Source of the DNA: Chaenocephalus aceratus
Taxonomy: Eukaryota > Chordata > Actinopteri > Perciformes > Channichthyidae
DNA length: 64,000 nucleotides
Direction: 5' to 3'
Assembly (NCBI GenBank): GCA_023974075.1
Contig: CM043798.1
Span: 22,660,441 to 22,724,440, forward strand
The notes beneath the pieces were generated by a model that saw only the letters and a list, made by a program, of their open reading frames with translations, made no database searches and had not been told where the DNA came from. Position numbers and translations under genes: made by a program. The first letter of the stretch is position 1. The number at the start of each line of letters is the position of its first letter. Shown in pieces: positions 13,001 through 25,612 of this stretch.

Positions 13001-13360
13001 CTGTACATTTGACAAAGTACTTTTATTTATGTCTGGACCCACACATGAGACATTTATGTGAACAGCACATGTAGATATTTTCTATTGTTATGTATTTTGT
13101 CAAACTGCAGAAAACAAAATAATATGCACTGGTATTACAGAGCTCAAGCTATCCAAGAACAACATAAATTTCATATGATCCTCATACATTATGTTTGTTG
13201 TTTGCCATTTATGTATATTTGAGTATTGTATAAAAGGGGCACTGATCAATTATGTTAGGGTCTGCATAATATGCTATACATGTACTGGAAAAAAATCCTT
13301 TTCATAAGGAAATTGCACATAGCTGTGAAATTTTACAATAAAATGGTTGCATTTATCAGT
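10061..13360 (+). other. gabrg2: Probable gabrg2 3' UTR and downstream flank
   Basis: AT-rich sequence after the stop codon with no coding signal. Candidate polyadenylation hexamers AATAAA occur at 10396, 12141 and 13337; which one is used cannot be decided from sequence. There is a G10 run near 12016 and an A-run near 12480. The UTR end is arbitrary, taken just past the 13337 hexamer. Confidence 0.4.
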
Positions 13361-15373
13361 GTGCATAAGTTCATTATTATGTTTGGGTACTCTTGTTTGA
13401 TAAGTAATATTACGCACAGACAAGTATTTATTTTAAAGTCATATGTTGGTGTAGAAATATTAGCCAATGTACTTAAAGTAATAGTTGTATACTATTGTAT
13501 TGAATTATGATTGATTTATCAATGTGTTGGAAACATTTAACTGTTTAGGTGGAGCAACTTTTGAATATTGTATATGCAGTTTAATCCAGTGGCTGAATAT
13601 CTCAAGTGAATGTAGTGGATTCATTTCCTGGAAACAATCACATTCCTACAGTAAGAGCCTCACCATTTTATTTAAGTTTAGCGCTCGAATAAATGTTCTT
13701 CCCATCACTTTTTTGACAACTTGTCATAAACTCAGGTTGCTTAGCAGGAGAGAACTTGCCAAGCAATTAGACTAAAAACATTTGAATTCGAGAAGGAATC
13801 CGGGCTGTACTGTATGTGAAGCAATATAACTTTACATTTAGCTAATGGACGAAGACAGTCTTTCAATTAACAGACCAACCTTTCGTCACCATGAACGGTA
13901 ATTGTAAATTGGTTTGACCTGCAATTCAAAAGGTCAAGCCATAGACTGATCACATCAACCTGTCAGGAGTCTAGCACTGCAGTCTGTGAGTGCAATGAGA
14001 AGACGAGGTTTAAGTAAATAGAAGATAGATAGAAAGTAGATAGAAATCCAAATATGGAGAGTGAGGAAACTAGGATTTTAGAACTACATCGATGTACGCC
14101 ACACAATGTGGCAAACAACTGCTGATAAGCTAACAAAATATCCTCCTCTGCAGTGAGAACAGTGCATACTGGTATGGCTATATTTGTTAATTTCATCAAG
14201 CAGGGTTAAACAAAATATGCAGCAATTAAAAGTCCTGGCATGGATACTAAAATATTCACCATAATAGCAGAACAGAGAGTTTACACCTACACTAGTATGG
14301 TCAATTACAAAATTGATATGTTATCCTTTTTTCAGGCAATGTGTTTGAACACATTGTAAATCAAGTAGACTGGGATAAACAGCCATTTGATAAGCTGTCC
14401 ATAATTCACTTTAATTACATCTTACAAGTCACATGCCGAGTCAAGCAAAGGTTTGATATTATTCTTATTGAAGCAAAAGATTTTAATAATCCAGTCCTCC
14501 TCGTTTCGGATATCCACATTACGCTTCATCACTAAGCACAAATCTTAATGCAATTTGAATAATGCAAATGTTAGTTAAGGCTAAGCAGCATCCATACAGC
14601 CAGCACATGTATAAAGGATGCAGATGGTGGATGTTAAAATGAATTAATGTACTGCACCTATTGTTAAATATCAGAAAAGCCCTTCAAATATTTAAGCACA
14701 ACTGCAAACCGAGTCAACGAGAAATATGATGAACGAATTAACAAAGGCAATTTAAGTTCTAACCTGAAAAAAGGACATTAGTTTAGGCATGACAGAAGAT
14801 AGTTTTCAAGTTTTTAAGGACAGTTTTTATGTAGTTATATATCACAGCCTGCTCTAGTCTCATCCTGTGACTGTCTTCTTCCAGGAAAGTGCACTTCAAA
14901 CAGAGCGGCAGTTGGCTGATGGAGCCCTGCTCTTCCCCCCCCCCCCCTCCCCCCTCCCCTCCATCCACAGGGCAGTGTGGCAGCTGCAGAGGACAGCCAT
15001 GTGAATCCCTCTGATTATTACACAACCGTCTGCAATGTAGCACTGCAGCGTGCCATCGCAGCCAGCCCTTTCATCAGCAGAGGTGCAGGCTCTTCAGCGC
15101 GGACTGAGCTGGGAGTGCAGGGAGTCCTGCATGAATAATGCAGTCTGCACATGGCTCGCTTTTTAGGACTTCACCCTACTGCTTTCATCACTGTGAGCAA
15201 TGAGACATCCAGAATATGAATGCACTGACTGCTACTTTATTTCCGATAAAGTAAGAATGTACTGTTCTGGTCTTGACAATGATCAGTAAACTCAAAATGA
15301 TGACTTACAAAACGGTTATCTACGGATAGATCAAATGTTTTCTGCAACATGCTGCACAGAGGTGAGAATATAC
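13361..15373. other. Intergenic, nothing recognised
   Basis: Non-coding sequence. The only notable feature is a C-rich stretch at 14935-14960 beside a GC-richer block to about 15200, which might be conserved non-coding DNA, but I cannot support that from one sequence. Confidence 0.5.
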
Positions 15374-15828
15374 TTAAAGGTCCCTTATTATACTGTTTTT
15401 CATCGATATATTATAGGTCTCAGATATATACAAAACATGTTTCTGAAGAGTTTGGCTCAAAATACCAAACAGATCACCCATTGCAGCATCCCATAAACCC
15501 CTCTGTTTCAGCCCTGTTTCAAAAGTGCTGATTCTGGGTATTTTACTTTAGATGAAATAAAAGTGCCACTCCCAACGCCCCCCCAACGAGAGATATTTGG
15601 TTAAAAATAACACAATGGTGCTCTAGGAGGAGATGCAGGTGATAAGGTGGGCGGGGGGTTACCCTGGTTGCTGATTGGCTAATGGTTACACAAGCCAACA
15701 AATCGTTATGACATCGTAAAGTGGCCAAAATCTGATCACCTCATTTTCAGACAGGTTTTTATATAAATGGATCAGGACAAAAAGTGAGCCAATCCTTTTT
15801 CCTGAAACTTTCAGAATCTCTTTACAAC
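15374..15828 (-). repeat. Dispersed repeat, copy A (TTAAAGGTCCC end)
   Basis: About 450 bp that match, in reverse complement, 60693-61130. Shared blocks include the TTAAAGG terminus with a palindromic TATTATA region, AAACATGTTTCTGA, CCATAAACCCCTCTGTTTCA, GGTGATAAGGTGGGCGGGG and CTGAAACTTTCAGAATCT. It begins at a TTAA. No coding capacity. Likely a non-autonomous DNA transposon; the family was not identified. Confidence 0.7.
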
Positions 15829-16129
15829 ATCAACAAAGTCCAAAAAGTAACAATGACTTGATCCTAATAAACCTGTTGTCTGAGTCTTCAATGCCTGACA
15901 TAGCTTATTTTTTTGTGACGAAGACCCTATGGTTGTTACATGAATTAATAACTTGCACAGTACATTTTCACATGTTCAGCTGGCAGAGGCATATAGCATG
16001 AACCCAGACACACTGTGATCTTGATAATTACCCTAGGCACTTAATTGCCGTTTCTGGCAGTACATGTATTTAAAGACTCCTTCTTATTACACAGTGCTAT
16101 TATAAATATATCACATCAGGATAGGAACA
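15829..16129. other. Intergenic spacer, nothing recognised
   Basis: No gene, RNA or repeat could be supported here. Confidence 0.5.
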
Positions 16130-16252
16130 GCTCAGGGGCTTCTAGACAGAGCTATTTGCTTAGGAGAGGGACGTCTGGAATACCTTGTTTAGCCCGCTGC
16201 CCCCGCGACCCGGCCCAGAAAAGCGGGTGAAAATTGATGGATGAATTATCTC
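16130..16252 (+). repeat. 3' tail remnant of a non-LTR retrotransposon
   Basis: The segment reads GACGTCTGGAATACC, then CCCGCGACCCGGCCC, AAGCGGGTGAA and TGATGGATGAA, the arrangement seen at the 3' ends of several fish LINEs (RTE/Rex3-like), which finish in GATG repeats. The clade is from memory of the pattern and is uncertain. Confidence 0.45.
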
Positions 16253-17135
16253 AACCATTATTTCAAACCGATTAAGGAAAAGCATGAAAAATACCTCATG
16301 AACATACTGTCCAGTACGTGACAAGGGTTGACATGTATTTAACCTGCAGTTGATATACAGCAGGCTCTCAGAGGAGATCATACAGGCATCTCTGACATAA
16401 TGACAAAACAAAGATGAATGTAACTGACTGTGGGAATTTAAAAAAGGAGTTCAAGTAAAGGAACAAATACATCTCTGCAGACCTTCTGTCAATTAACATT
16501 ATAGCACTTAGACTTAGCGTTAGAACATAAAACTCCTCTAATAAACCTACTGTTAAATTGCATTTTACAAAAACCTTTGTTGATTTCCTCACACCAATCA
16601 GATACATTACAGCCACGAAGACACTTCATTTCTCTAATGTCTTTTTTCAAATGTTACTCATGACAGTAACAATACAACCATTACATCAATACACCACATA
16701 CTTCATTAGAGATGACATTTAGGGACTTTTGAAGTGTTCAATCAATGATTCACGTGGTTAAATGTCAGTCATCAAATAGTTTGACCTTTCACATTCATGT
16801 AACGTGTTGCCACTGAGGGCTGATGGGAGTAATCATGTCCAAGTAGGTTTTTTTGAGGTTTTTCAGGTTTCCCCATGTGTATTACACTGTGCCTGCCTGG
16901 TTTCCTGCACCACTCATTAACAACTCAACTGTAAGTGCCTGGGCTCAGTAACAGTGTGAACAGTGTGAGCAGGGTAACAGAGGGATGGTTGTGTAACTTC
17001 TTCCTAGACTAAGACAATGTATAAACAGGGATTCATTATCAGTGTTTACTTTCAAGATACTCCAAACCACAATCATCACAGGCAGATAAATAGGATCCTA
17101 AATGCATCAGTGCTATTAGGACACACAGACAGACA

Positions 17136-17250
<115 letters not shown>

Positions 17251-20200
17251 AGTTTAAAGTATCAGATAATTTAAACATTGATATTATCGATTTACTTCTG
17301 AAAACAATAATATAAGTTTATAATTGAATAGATGTGATATGCAAACATTATTAAATGACTGTTCCAGTGTAAAATACCTAGTCTTGTGTGTTAAATATCT
17401 CCAAATTCAAAATGCCAAATAAGAGGACATTGAGGGTATGTAAAAGATAAAAAAGAATATTTCATTTTTTTTCATTTCTGGTAATTAGCATGTCTGTAGA
17501 GACCTCTGACATTTGTGCTTTCTAAATTCCCACTCAGCTTGTTCCTTTGCAGCTGCCTGCAGTTTCCTTCATAAAAAACACATGCCAGCTGGGATTTCTT
17601 ACAGATAATACAGATCTAAAAATATATTTGTTTATTATACTATTCTGCAGTAATGAAAGAGTAGTGTATTCATGTCCTATCCCAAACCACTCTACAGTGT
17701 ATATATATCCTTTAAATTGTCTTGAAATAGCCTAAATTATCTTTGTAAATCAACAAATATGCTTTCTGTAACATCCTGCCCATTCAAACAACAGCAAATT
17801 GTATTGGCAAAACTCTATTTAAGGCACATGCTGTGTCAAAAGGGAAACGTGTCTAAAGTAGTATTGTCATATTGTAACATTGAGGCATATTTGTTTTTAT
17901 TTTACATTGCTTATTATTTTGGTATAATGATAATCTCAAATGCCATCTAGGTGTTCTAAATTGAAAGAGAATCCCTTTTGTGTTTTCAGGTTTGAAAAGC
18001 ACTTTATTTTTAGCAGCTAATTGAGCCTCTGGTGACTAACTGGTGAGTAAAGAAAAAACAAGCCATATTGAAAGCACTTGTACCTTTAAAAAAAATCATC
18101 TGAAGTGTACAACGGCTGAAGTCTTCACAGAAGTGCATTACAAATGCAATCGTTTGAGACTAAGAAATTACCATACGCACTTGACTTCCTATTTCCCCAT
18201 TTGCTGAACACATAACGGATCCACATAAAAAGTATTTGATCTCGTTCTTTTCAATGTAAGAGCTAAGATCTAACACAGTATGGCCTCTTTGAACAATGTG
18301 TGTTTGTGGGCAAGGTACATTTACCATATAGTGAAAGCACCATAAAGCACAGGCTTTATGGGAAACTTGAGTTCAATGACCCTTGGTGCTTGGAGTTGCA
18401 AACTAGGCTTCCTATAGTCCTTCAGATAAAGTACACCTTGATGTTTATCTGACCTTCCTAAATCTCTGGACATGTTTACATTTGGGTTGGATTACTGGAG
18501 TAAATTCTAAGAAAAATATTTAAATTGCAATTTAAAAACAACACTGTCATATGGCAAGTCATATGATCTTTCAGGTCCAGCAACGCTATAAGCAGGTGTC
18601 TAATTTTCGAAGTAGAGCATTTACACTTCATGCTGAATTGGTAAACACCCAACCACTGAAAAACAAGGTCATGTGCATCTGGTCACCGACAGCCAAGCAG
18701 ATAAATATTGGCCAGTACACCACCAGCGCTTAGCGCTTAGCCAAATGCCAACAGCTTTCTCTTAGCAAATGTTACAGATCTGCTTACAGCAAACATTTGC
18801 TGTTTTACTTATTAAATAGAGGCACACAACAAAGCCATCCTGCAGAAAGCAACAGAGGTGAGAACAAGGTACTCCATTCTAGCAGAATTGTATCTAACAC
18901 CCACACCTTCTAAAGCTGTCACCTTTGTCACGCTTCTCATACCTCCCAGGCGCAACATTCCGCTTCACACTTTTGCCAGATAACAGTTTCAATTCAAGCA
19001 TTGTAAGTTCTTTGCATTGGATATTTCTTTAACACACAGTATGGCACTCGGAAAAGTTTGGTTCTAAAAATGTAAGCTTTTTAGGAAGCGAGATCTAATA
19101 GCCTTCCCTCCAGCAGATAGCTATCTTTCTATGTATCATCACTCTATCCATTTGTAGTCTTCCTTTGCTAGATCTTGTTGCTATTTGCTGATGCAGCTGA
19201 GCTAGTTCCTCCTCACGGGTCATTAAACATTCATCATATCTGAAGTATGAGGTGCAGGTAAGTATTCACCATCTTACATACAGAACAAAATAAGGCTGTT
19301 AAATGTATCAATTCTGTCAAGGAAGCCTCAGGTGTTGTTTTGACACAGAAAAACACCGGCGGCAAGATGCAGGAAAACATGCATTTATTTCAGATTATAC
19401 CAGATGAATGGTTGGCTAGCTTTGACCAACACTCACATGGGATTTCAAGCTATACATACTGTATATGTGTGTGTATGTATATAACAGAGATAGCAGCTCT
19501 GTCAGGTAGGATTTTTTATATACAGTACATTTATATCAAACATTGGCAGTTGCTTGTTGTTGTCCTTCTCGGTTTTAAATGATAACAAATCTTGACTCGT
19601 AATCTATTGATAAAAGGACCAATTGAGTAAGATATCACATCACTAATTCTACTGTTAGTGCTGTGGGCTGAGCAGACTGATGGGATGAGAGGATACACAA
19701 AACCTAATCTCAGTTCAGAGTTTTTAAAGGTGTTGGGTTTACAACTAAATAGTTTGCACAAAACTGTAACAATCTAAGATCCAGATTCTTAATCACTATC
19801 TGCCTGCTGTACAAACAACCAACATTTACAGAGACTAAACAGTAAAGACAATGGGACGAACCATTATGTTTGTCTTTGGTCACAATAAAACGATTAGTAA
19901 CCATATACTGGCAAAACTAAAAGGTCTTTCCACTTCTTTTGAATAATCCCATTTTCCCCTTTAGAGCCTCTACTCTGTTCCTTTAAGCATGCTGCCACTG
20001 CAGGGAGAAAGGCTGCAGGTGTAGAAATGTTTAAATTTCTAATCTCTCACAGTCACGGACTTCTTCTTGGTGACTAAATCTGTGAAATTAGGACACTGTG
20101 ATGCTTTGGGTTACTCTGCAGATAACAGTAAAGTCTGGCTGAAAGTTACAAAATGGAAAACAACTTTCCATTCCCTATTTAAAAAATAATTCCACAGCTA

Positions 20201-20424
20201 CGATGAAAGAACTCAGAGGTTGCTGTGATTTCAAATGATATACGCTTTACATGCAGCGCACACAGATAAGCTCATGGTGTTCCTGTGAGGCTGCCACCTG
20301 TTCTGGTGTTTCATTACACCTACTGTAGACTCTCTGCTCTTGTAGGTATTCTCACATGTTGTTTTCCTGTGCTTACTACATTTCTGTATCATCGATATTA
20401 ACTGGTGCAGTGCCTTTCATGTCT

Positions 20425-20590
20425 GTTCAGATGGGCCAATAGTTTGGCCTTAGGGATTGCTGCTTGCAGATTTCTTGAGAACCACTCATCCAAAGAAGTT
20501 CACACTCGACACTGCACTCTTTTTGGTCCTGAGCGATACACCCACTAAGTGTGAAGTTGATCGGATGATGGGCTGTCAAGAAAAATACTA
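20425..20590. repeat. Probable dispersed repeat with inverted internal motif
   Basis: GAAGTTCACACT at about 20497 and AGTGTGAAGTTGATCGGATG at about 20548 form an imperfect inverted pair, flanked by TTCTTGAGAACCACTCATCC. A diverged related stretch (AATGTAAAGTTGAT...TGTTGAGAAA) lies near 20821-20855. It resembles a common fish repeat, family unknown. Confidence 0.35.
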
Positions 20591-22389
20591 ATAAGTACAA
20601 AAGTGTCACACAGACCTCCAGTCTCTCCAGTCTTTCTTTATCTGTTCCTGAGCAAGTAATGGAGCTTGATATGTACTCAGCCCACTATTCAGCGGTGTAA
20701 CAGCAGGGTCCTCTATTAATACACTGCAAGCTATTTACTTTTCTAATAAATAGTTCCTCTAGATCTCAAGAGTATCACTCAACACTCTCCTTGCCTAGGT
20801 CCTCAACATTACACCTGCCAAATGTAAAGTTGATCTTATGAAGAGTTGTTGAGAAAATCATAAGGACAGACAAAGGGACATTTTAGTATTCAAGTAATAA
20901 TATAAGACTTACTGTAGTGAACATTAGACCCAGGGCCCTCACATCATTGTTTGCTCTGCATTGAGCGACTATCAGACGCAATCAAAGCCTGATAAATCGA
21001 GCCAATACCATTACCGGGGCGGCTTCACAGTTTGGTTTTGTGATGAGCTTTGACAGGATTGATGGAGTGTGCAAACAGGAGTGACTTAATGTTACACACA
21101 CATACAACCCCAACAAATCCTCATCACTTTGTGCTAGGATATAAATTGTTGGAGTGTCAAATGTGCTGTGACAGGGAAGGCATTAGGATTGTTTATTCAC
21201 CCTACCACACACATTGATTAAAAAAGATGTACAATTGCAATAGTAAACATGGTGCACTGACCCTTCCAAATGTCGTCCTATAGGACATGCAGCTTGATAG
21301 CCAGTTTACACAAATTGAGATGCTTGGACAGCGTGTCCATGAATTCTTAACAACATCCCAACGTAACTACATTTTAGCAAAAATAAATCACAAAAAATGG
21401 TGTAGGTTATTTCCAATGTTTAGAAAGAGAGTGTTCTGTAGAGAGAGTACAACTGACCAATGGCACCAATGTAACACTTTTTCCATGTCTTTCCAGCCCA
21501 TTATCCCTCGAAGATATGTCCATGTTGGACGACTAAGTACTTCACAGTGTACATCTGATGCCAACAATGCCATCGACCATTCTATCACTTCAATTAATTG
21601 TTTTATATGCTTAACCATACCCTTCTTACAGTACACTATAGCTTATTTACCATAAATACCAATAACCAATGCTATAACCAATATAATTAGGACTCAATAA
21701 AATAGGGTTCTTTTGACAAAAGGTCCCCAAAGATCCCAATCGTATACAACATATTATTTGTCCTTCTTTTTCAACTTCTTCATTCTAGTCATATGTGCCC
21801 GGACTTCCCTTAGTCACAATAATACTGCACACACTCAAACCATCTACAAAGCAGTGAAAAAATCATATGGAGACATTCAGAAAACAAAAAAATACATATG
21901 CACTTGAGCATATGTGGATATAAACACTGGCATGTTGTGAGAGTGAAACATGATGTGACAGGAGGGGCAAGAAATTGGTTTATCCGATGATATGAAACAC
22001 ACACAGTCTACTGCCTGTTTTACTGTACCTTCGGCATCTGTCTTTTCTAATATATCAACTGAGTATACTTGAGCTGATCCGTTTTTTTGAAGCATTGGAG
22101 CTCAATGCTCTAAACGTGGTGTGTTTCACAGTTTCACTTCATTAGGCATTTGTAAAATGCAAGGGAAAACTATGTTTCGGTGCTGAGGTTATTTTAGAAA
22201 CAGCTTGTTAAAAAAATGTCTACCTCTGAAAATATGGCCCAATGAACACTGCCTCAGTTGTAGGATAGAGGTACAGCCTGATAACACTGCAGTGCAAGGG
22301 CTGAGACGTAAATCAGTAGCCTGCATGGGGAACCATACACTGTGGCATGGAGGATGCTTTTAAATGTAACGTTTGTTTGTTTTTATAAT

Positions 22390-22620
22390 AATTAATAATA
22401 ATTCCTTGCATTTATTATAGCGCTTTTCCAGTACTCAAAGCGCTTTACAGATACACATTACACATATTTTATATACATGCAATGATCACTGTGGACAATA
22501 CCCACAGGAGCAAGTTCAGGTGAAGTGTCTTGCCCAAGGACACAACGGCTTTACAGACGCAGCAGCGGCGGGTTTCACCCCTTGATCTGATGATCGCACT
22601 GCGCCACACCGTCCACACCG
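22390..22620. repeat. Dispersed fish repeat (AGCGCTTT / AGTGTCTTGCCCAAGG type)
   Basis: Contains the block TTATTATAGCGCTTTTCCAG with AAAGCGCTTTACAGATACAC, then AGTGTCTTGCCCAAGGACAC and a GCAGCGGCGGG segment ending in GCGCCACACC. This block order is frequent in teleost genomes as a short interspersed repeat. No coding capacity; exact family not assigned. Confidence 0.5.
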
Positions 22621-22742
22621 TCCATCTTCACGCCTCGAAGTGCTTTTACAAGTACACATTGATATTATACATGTACCCCCCCATATAGGTATGTCATTGT
22701 TCTGTTATTGGTATACATGCACATCCACCTCTATACTCCTAA

Positions 22743-23012
22743 ATGCGTGTGCCTGGATTAGACGGCTGGAGGAGCAAACTTCTCGAACACGCTGCCCTTG
22801 ACACCACCTCTACTAACGTGACCGCCCGGGTCCGGCTCCCTGAGGCGATGGCGCTCCAGTGTCAGACCTGTCTAGTCGAGAAAACCAGATCTCTCTCTCC
22901 CCACAGGGCTAAAGGCCCATGGTTGCGTGACTTAGATATCTCCTTCACTGGCTGTCTACTCCCCCCAGGTGCCGTTGACTCACCCAAACACACAGCTGAG
23001 TCACTAACTTAG
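22743..23012 (+). other. GC-rich open frame of unknown nature (89 codons)
   Basis: An open frame in a GC-richer island within AT-rich DNA. The predicted peptide has a CxxC pair (QCQTCLVE) and no domain, signal peptide or membrane segment I can recognise. It may be an internal part of a decayed transposon, because repeats lie on both sides. No splice or promoter evidence. Confidence 0.15.
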
Positions 23013-23368
23013 AGGAACACAAACAAAGGCACAACAATTCTGGAAAAGTCAATGATGAGGATATTTTGAGGATATTTTGGAATATATTTGGAATATAGGG
23101 CTTGGATCTAGAAAAATATATTCATATACATTTTTAAGAAGTTGAAATATTATATTTGGTGTGAAAAGGACACTTGGAAAATGTATCACCAGCGGTAGAA
23201 ACCACTTGTCTGCCTAATGCTTGGTAAGTATTGTAAATGGGGGGCAGAAATGCACTCCCCAGATACTTCTCTTTAGGCCTCCTGGAACTTCCTAAGACAT
23301 TCCTAGGTGAGATAAAAGTCCCTCGAACATGTGGTGGGTTTGCCTTCAGGGTATGGTCCCAGTTGAAA
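23013..23368. other. Spacer, nothing recognised
   Basis: AT-rich non-coding sequence between the unknown open frame and the left end of the THAP-type element. Confidence 0.5.
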
Positions 23369-23527
23369 CAACCCTGTCTCCTAAAAATTACGTTCCCACA
23401 GAACTAAACTGCATTCTCAATTACGTTTAGCGAGAAACGTATTTTCTCCCACGTAACGTTCGTTATGAACGTATCTTAAATACGTTTATTTTCTACATAT
23501 CTTTGCCATTTATTGTCTTGCTTATAA
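23369..23527 (+). repeat. Left TIR of THAP-type element, outer part
   Basis: Reverse complement of about 30105-30260, with scattered mismatches. It is cut after TTATAA (23522-23527) by the L2 insertion and resumes at 25414. Confidence 0.85.
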
Positions 23528-23529
23528 GA

Positions 23530-25203
23530 CACTTTGAAAAAAAGGTTGACGATATTCGCTCGTCTTTTTCTGACTCACCTCTACTCACCGCTGGATCACC
23601 TGACCGACGGTCAACCGGCACACTAACTACTTTTTCCCCTCTCTCGCCAAGTGAGGTTCTTACCCTCATTACCTCTGCCCGCCCTACCACCTGTCCTCTG
23701 GACCCTATCCCTTCAAACCTCCTTCAGACTATCGCTCCTGATATTCTACCGTTTCTCACCCATTTCATCAACACTTCTCTAACTTCTGGTCACTTTCCAA
23801 ACAGTCTCAAGGAGGCAAGAGTAAACCCTCTCCTGAAGAAACCCACTCTCAACCCGTCTGATGTTATAAACTACAGGCCTGTCTCTCTCCTCCCGTTCCT
23901 ATCTAAAACACTTGAACGCGCTGTCTTTAAACAACTCTCCTGTTATCTCCATCAGAACAACCTTCTGGATCCGCACCAGTCTGGTTTCAAGGCAGGTCAC
24001 TCCACAGAAACTGCCCTCATTGCTGTCACTGAGGAACTGCACACGGCTAAAGCAGCCTCCCTCTCCTCTGTCATCATCCTGTTGGACCTGTCTGCTGCAT
24101 TCGACACGGTGAACCATCAGATCCTCCTTCGCACTCTCCAAGAACTTGGAGTATCAGGCTCTGCACTTTCCCTCCTCACCTCATACCTCAAAGACCGCAC
24201 CTACAGGGTAACTTGGAGAGGGTCCGAGTCCGACCCTTGTCAATTAACTACAGGGGTCCCTCAGGGCTCTGTTCTTGGTCCCCTCCTCTTCTCCCTGTAC
24301 ACAAACTCGCTCGGATCTGTCATTAGCCCGCATGGTTTTTCATACCACTGCTACGCTGACGACACCCAACTAATTCTGTCCTTTCCCCGCTCAGAGACCC
24401 AGGTGGTCGCACGCATCTCTTCTTGTTTAGCTGACATCTCTCAGTGGATGTCCGCTCATCATCTCAAGCTCAACCTTGACAAAACTGAAGTGCTTTTCCT
24501 TCCGGGAAAAGATTGTCCCACTCTTGACCTGACCATCAACATCGGCACCTCTGCTGTCTCCCCGACCCAGACTGCAAGGAATCTGGGTGTGATCCTGGAT
24601 AACAACCTGTCCTTCACTGCAAATATCGCTGCTACAACCCGCTGCTGCAGATACACGCTTTTCAACATCAGGAAGATACGTCCCCAGCTGACCCAGAAAG
24701 CGACGCAGGTTCTGGTCCAGGCTCTCGTCATCTCTCGCCTAGACTACTGCAACTCCCTCCTGGCTGGTCTACCTGCATGTGCCATCCGACCTCTGCAGCT
24801 CATCCAGAATGCAGCGGCTCGTCTGGTCTTCAACCTTCCTACATTTTCCCACACCACTCCGCTCCTCCGCTCCCTCCACTGGCTTCCAGTAACTGCTAGA
24901 ATTCACTTCAAGACACTGGTACTTGCGTACCATGCTGCGAATGGATCTGGCCCTTCCTACATCCAGGACATGGTTAAACCGTACACCCCAGCGCGTGCAC
25001 TTCGCTCTGCATCAGCCAAACGACTCGCTGCACCCTCACTGCGAGGGGGACCCAAGTTCCCATCAGCAAAAACACGTGGGTTTGCTATCCTGGCTCCTAA
25101 ATGGTGGAATGAGCTCCCCATTGACATCAGGACGGCAGAAAGCTTACACACCTTCCGGCGCAGACTGAAAACTCATCTCTTTCGACTCCACTTAGAGCGA
25201 TAG
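23530..25203 (+). CDS. L2 LINE reverse transcriptase, N-terminally truncated but otherwise open
   Basis: An uninterrupted frame of about 557 codons entering at HFEKKVDDIRSSFSDS. Going by residues from 23530 it shows INYRPVSLLP (about 114), the first catalytic aspartate in LLDLSAAFDTVNH (about 184-196), GVPQGSVLGPLL (242-253) and the YADD box (275-278), then a long C-terminal domain with LDYCNSLLAGLP and LHWLPV typical of L2/CR1 proteins. The apurinic endonuclease domain is missing because of 5' truncation. The product would copy LINE RNA at a nicked target. With no promoter or endonuclease it is not expected to move by itself. The frame also runs about nine codons upstream into host-element TIR, which is chance. 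Confidence 0.88.
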   Translation, partial: HFEKKVDDIRSSFSDSPLLTAGSPDRRSTGTLTTFSPLSPSEVLTLITSARPTTCPLDPIPSNLLQTIAPDILPFLTHFINTSLTSGHFPNSLKEARVNPLLKKPTLNPSDVINYRPVSLLPFLSKTLERAVFKQLSCYLHQNNLLDPHQSGFKAGHSTETALIAVTEELHTAKAASLSSVIILLDLSAAFDTVNHQILLRTLQELGVSGSALSLLTSYLKDRTYRVTWRGSESDPCQLTTGVPQGSVLGPLLFSLYTNSLGSVISPHGFSYHCYADDTQLILSFPRSETQVVARISSCLADISQWMSAHHLKLNLDKTEVLFLPGKDCPTLDLTINIGTSAVSPTQTARNLGVILDNNLSFTANIAATTRCCRYTLFNIRKIRPQLTQKATQVLVQALVISRLDYCNSLLAGLPACAIRPLQLIQNAAARLVFNLPTFSHTTPLLRSLHWLPVTARIHFKTLVLAYHAANGSGPSYIQDMVKPYTPARALRSASAKRLAAPSLRGGPKFPSAKTRGFAILAPKWWNELPIDIRTAESLHTFRRRLKTHLFRLHLER

Positions 25204-25375
25204 AATGAATAACAAAGAATTGCTAACAGAGCACTTATATACTAATAAAGGACTGGCTTATCTAAAGCCAGTTGAGTAGCACTTGAACTGATTGGCTCTA
25301 TGAAACCTGATGTACTTATATGATTCTGTTTTCCTCAAGGTTGTGTCTTCCTAGTCGAATGTACTTATTGTAAGT

Positions 25376-25392
25376 CACTTTGGATAAAAGCG
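25376..25392 (+). other. L2 3' tail stem-loop with GGATA loop (copy 1)
   Basis: CACTTT and AAAGCG pair around GGATAA. The eel LINE UnaL2 has a 3' RNA hairpin with a GGAUA loop that its reverse transcriptase recognises. Here one stem base pair is lost (CACTTT instead of CGCTTT). Confidence 0.7.
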
Positions 25393-25413
25393 TCAGCTAA
25401 ATGCAATGTAATG

Positions 25414-25549
25414 TTATAATAATGATAATAGTAATTTATAAATATAATTTTAGAGCACACATTTGAAATCAGTAGGCGAGGCTGTAATTAAGTGTTTCTG
25501 TACTTCCTCTAAGAAGAAAGGACAGTAACAGAAGATCTCTGTGCCTTCA
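25414..25549 (+). repeat. Left TIR of THAP-type element, inner part
   Basis: Continuation of the left arm after the L2, reverse complement of about 29871-30105. About 100 bp present in the right arm, including the THAP start codon, are missing here (junction TGTAATT/AAGTGTTTC near 25486). Confidence 0.8.
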
Positions 25550-25612
25550 GGCTTGATCACCGTTCAAATGACAGCGTTGGTTTCCCCAAAAATGGGCGGG
25601 GCTGTAAAGTGA

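Larger units (their letters stand above)
23528..25413 (+). mobile_element. L2-clade LINE, 5'-truncated, copy 1
   Basis: A 1.89-kb LINE made of the reverse transcriptase part of ORF2 and the 3' UTR. The 3' end has the L2/UnaL2 tail with a GGATA-loop hairpin and an ATGTAATGT end. It is flanked by TTATAA at 23522-23527 and 25414-25419; the right TIR of the host element shows one TTATAA at the matching place, so this is a target-site duplication. It is very similar to 43366-45240 and lies in the same orientation. Confidence 0.9.

Noticed and set aside
14783..15043. 86-codon minus frame through a glycine run
   Set aside because: The glycine stretch is the translation of a C-run; no domain.
16045..16230. 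Frame ending RRGTSGIPCLARCPRDP
   Set aside because: Not a gene; it is the 3' end of a LINE remnant, listed as a repeat.
21287..21655. 122-codon frame with a possible splice acceptor inside
   Set aside because: No recognisable protein family, no matching donor and no neighbouring exons.
23503..23529. N-terminal extension of the L2 RT frame upstream of 23530
   Set aside because: These codons lie in the host transposon's TIR and are open by chance.
23899..24731. Minus-strand frames opposite the L2 reverse transcriptase
   Set aside because: Shadows of the sense-strand RT; the same frames recur opposite copy 2.
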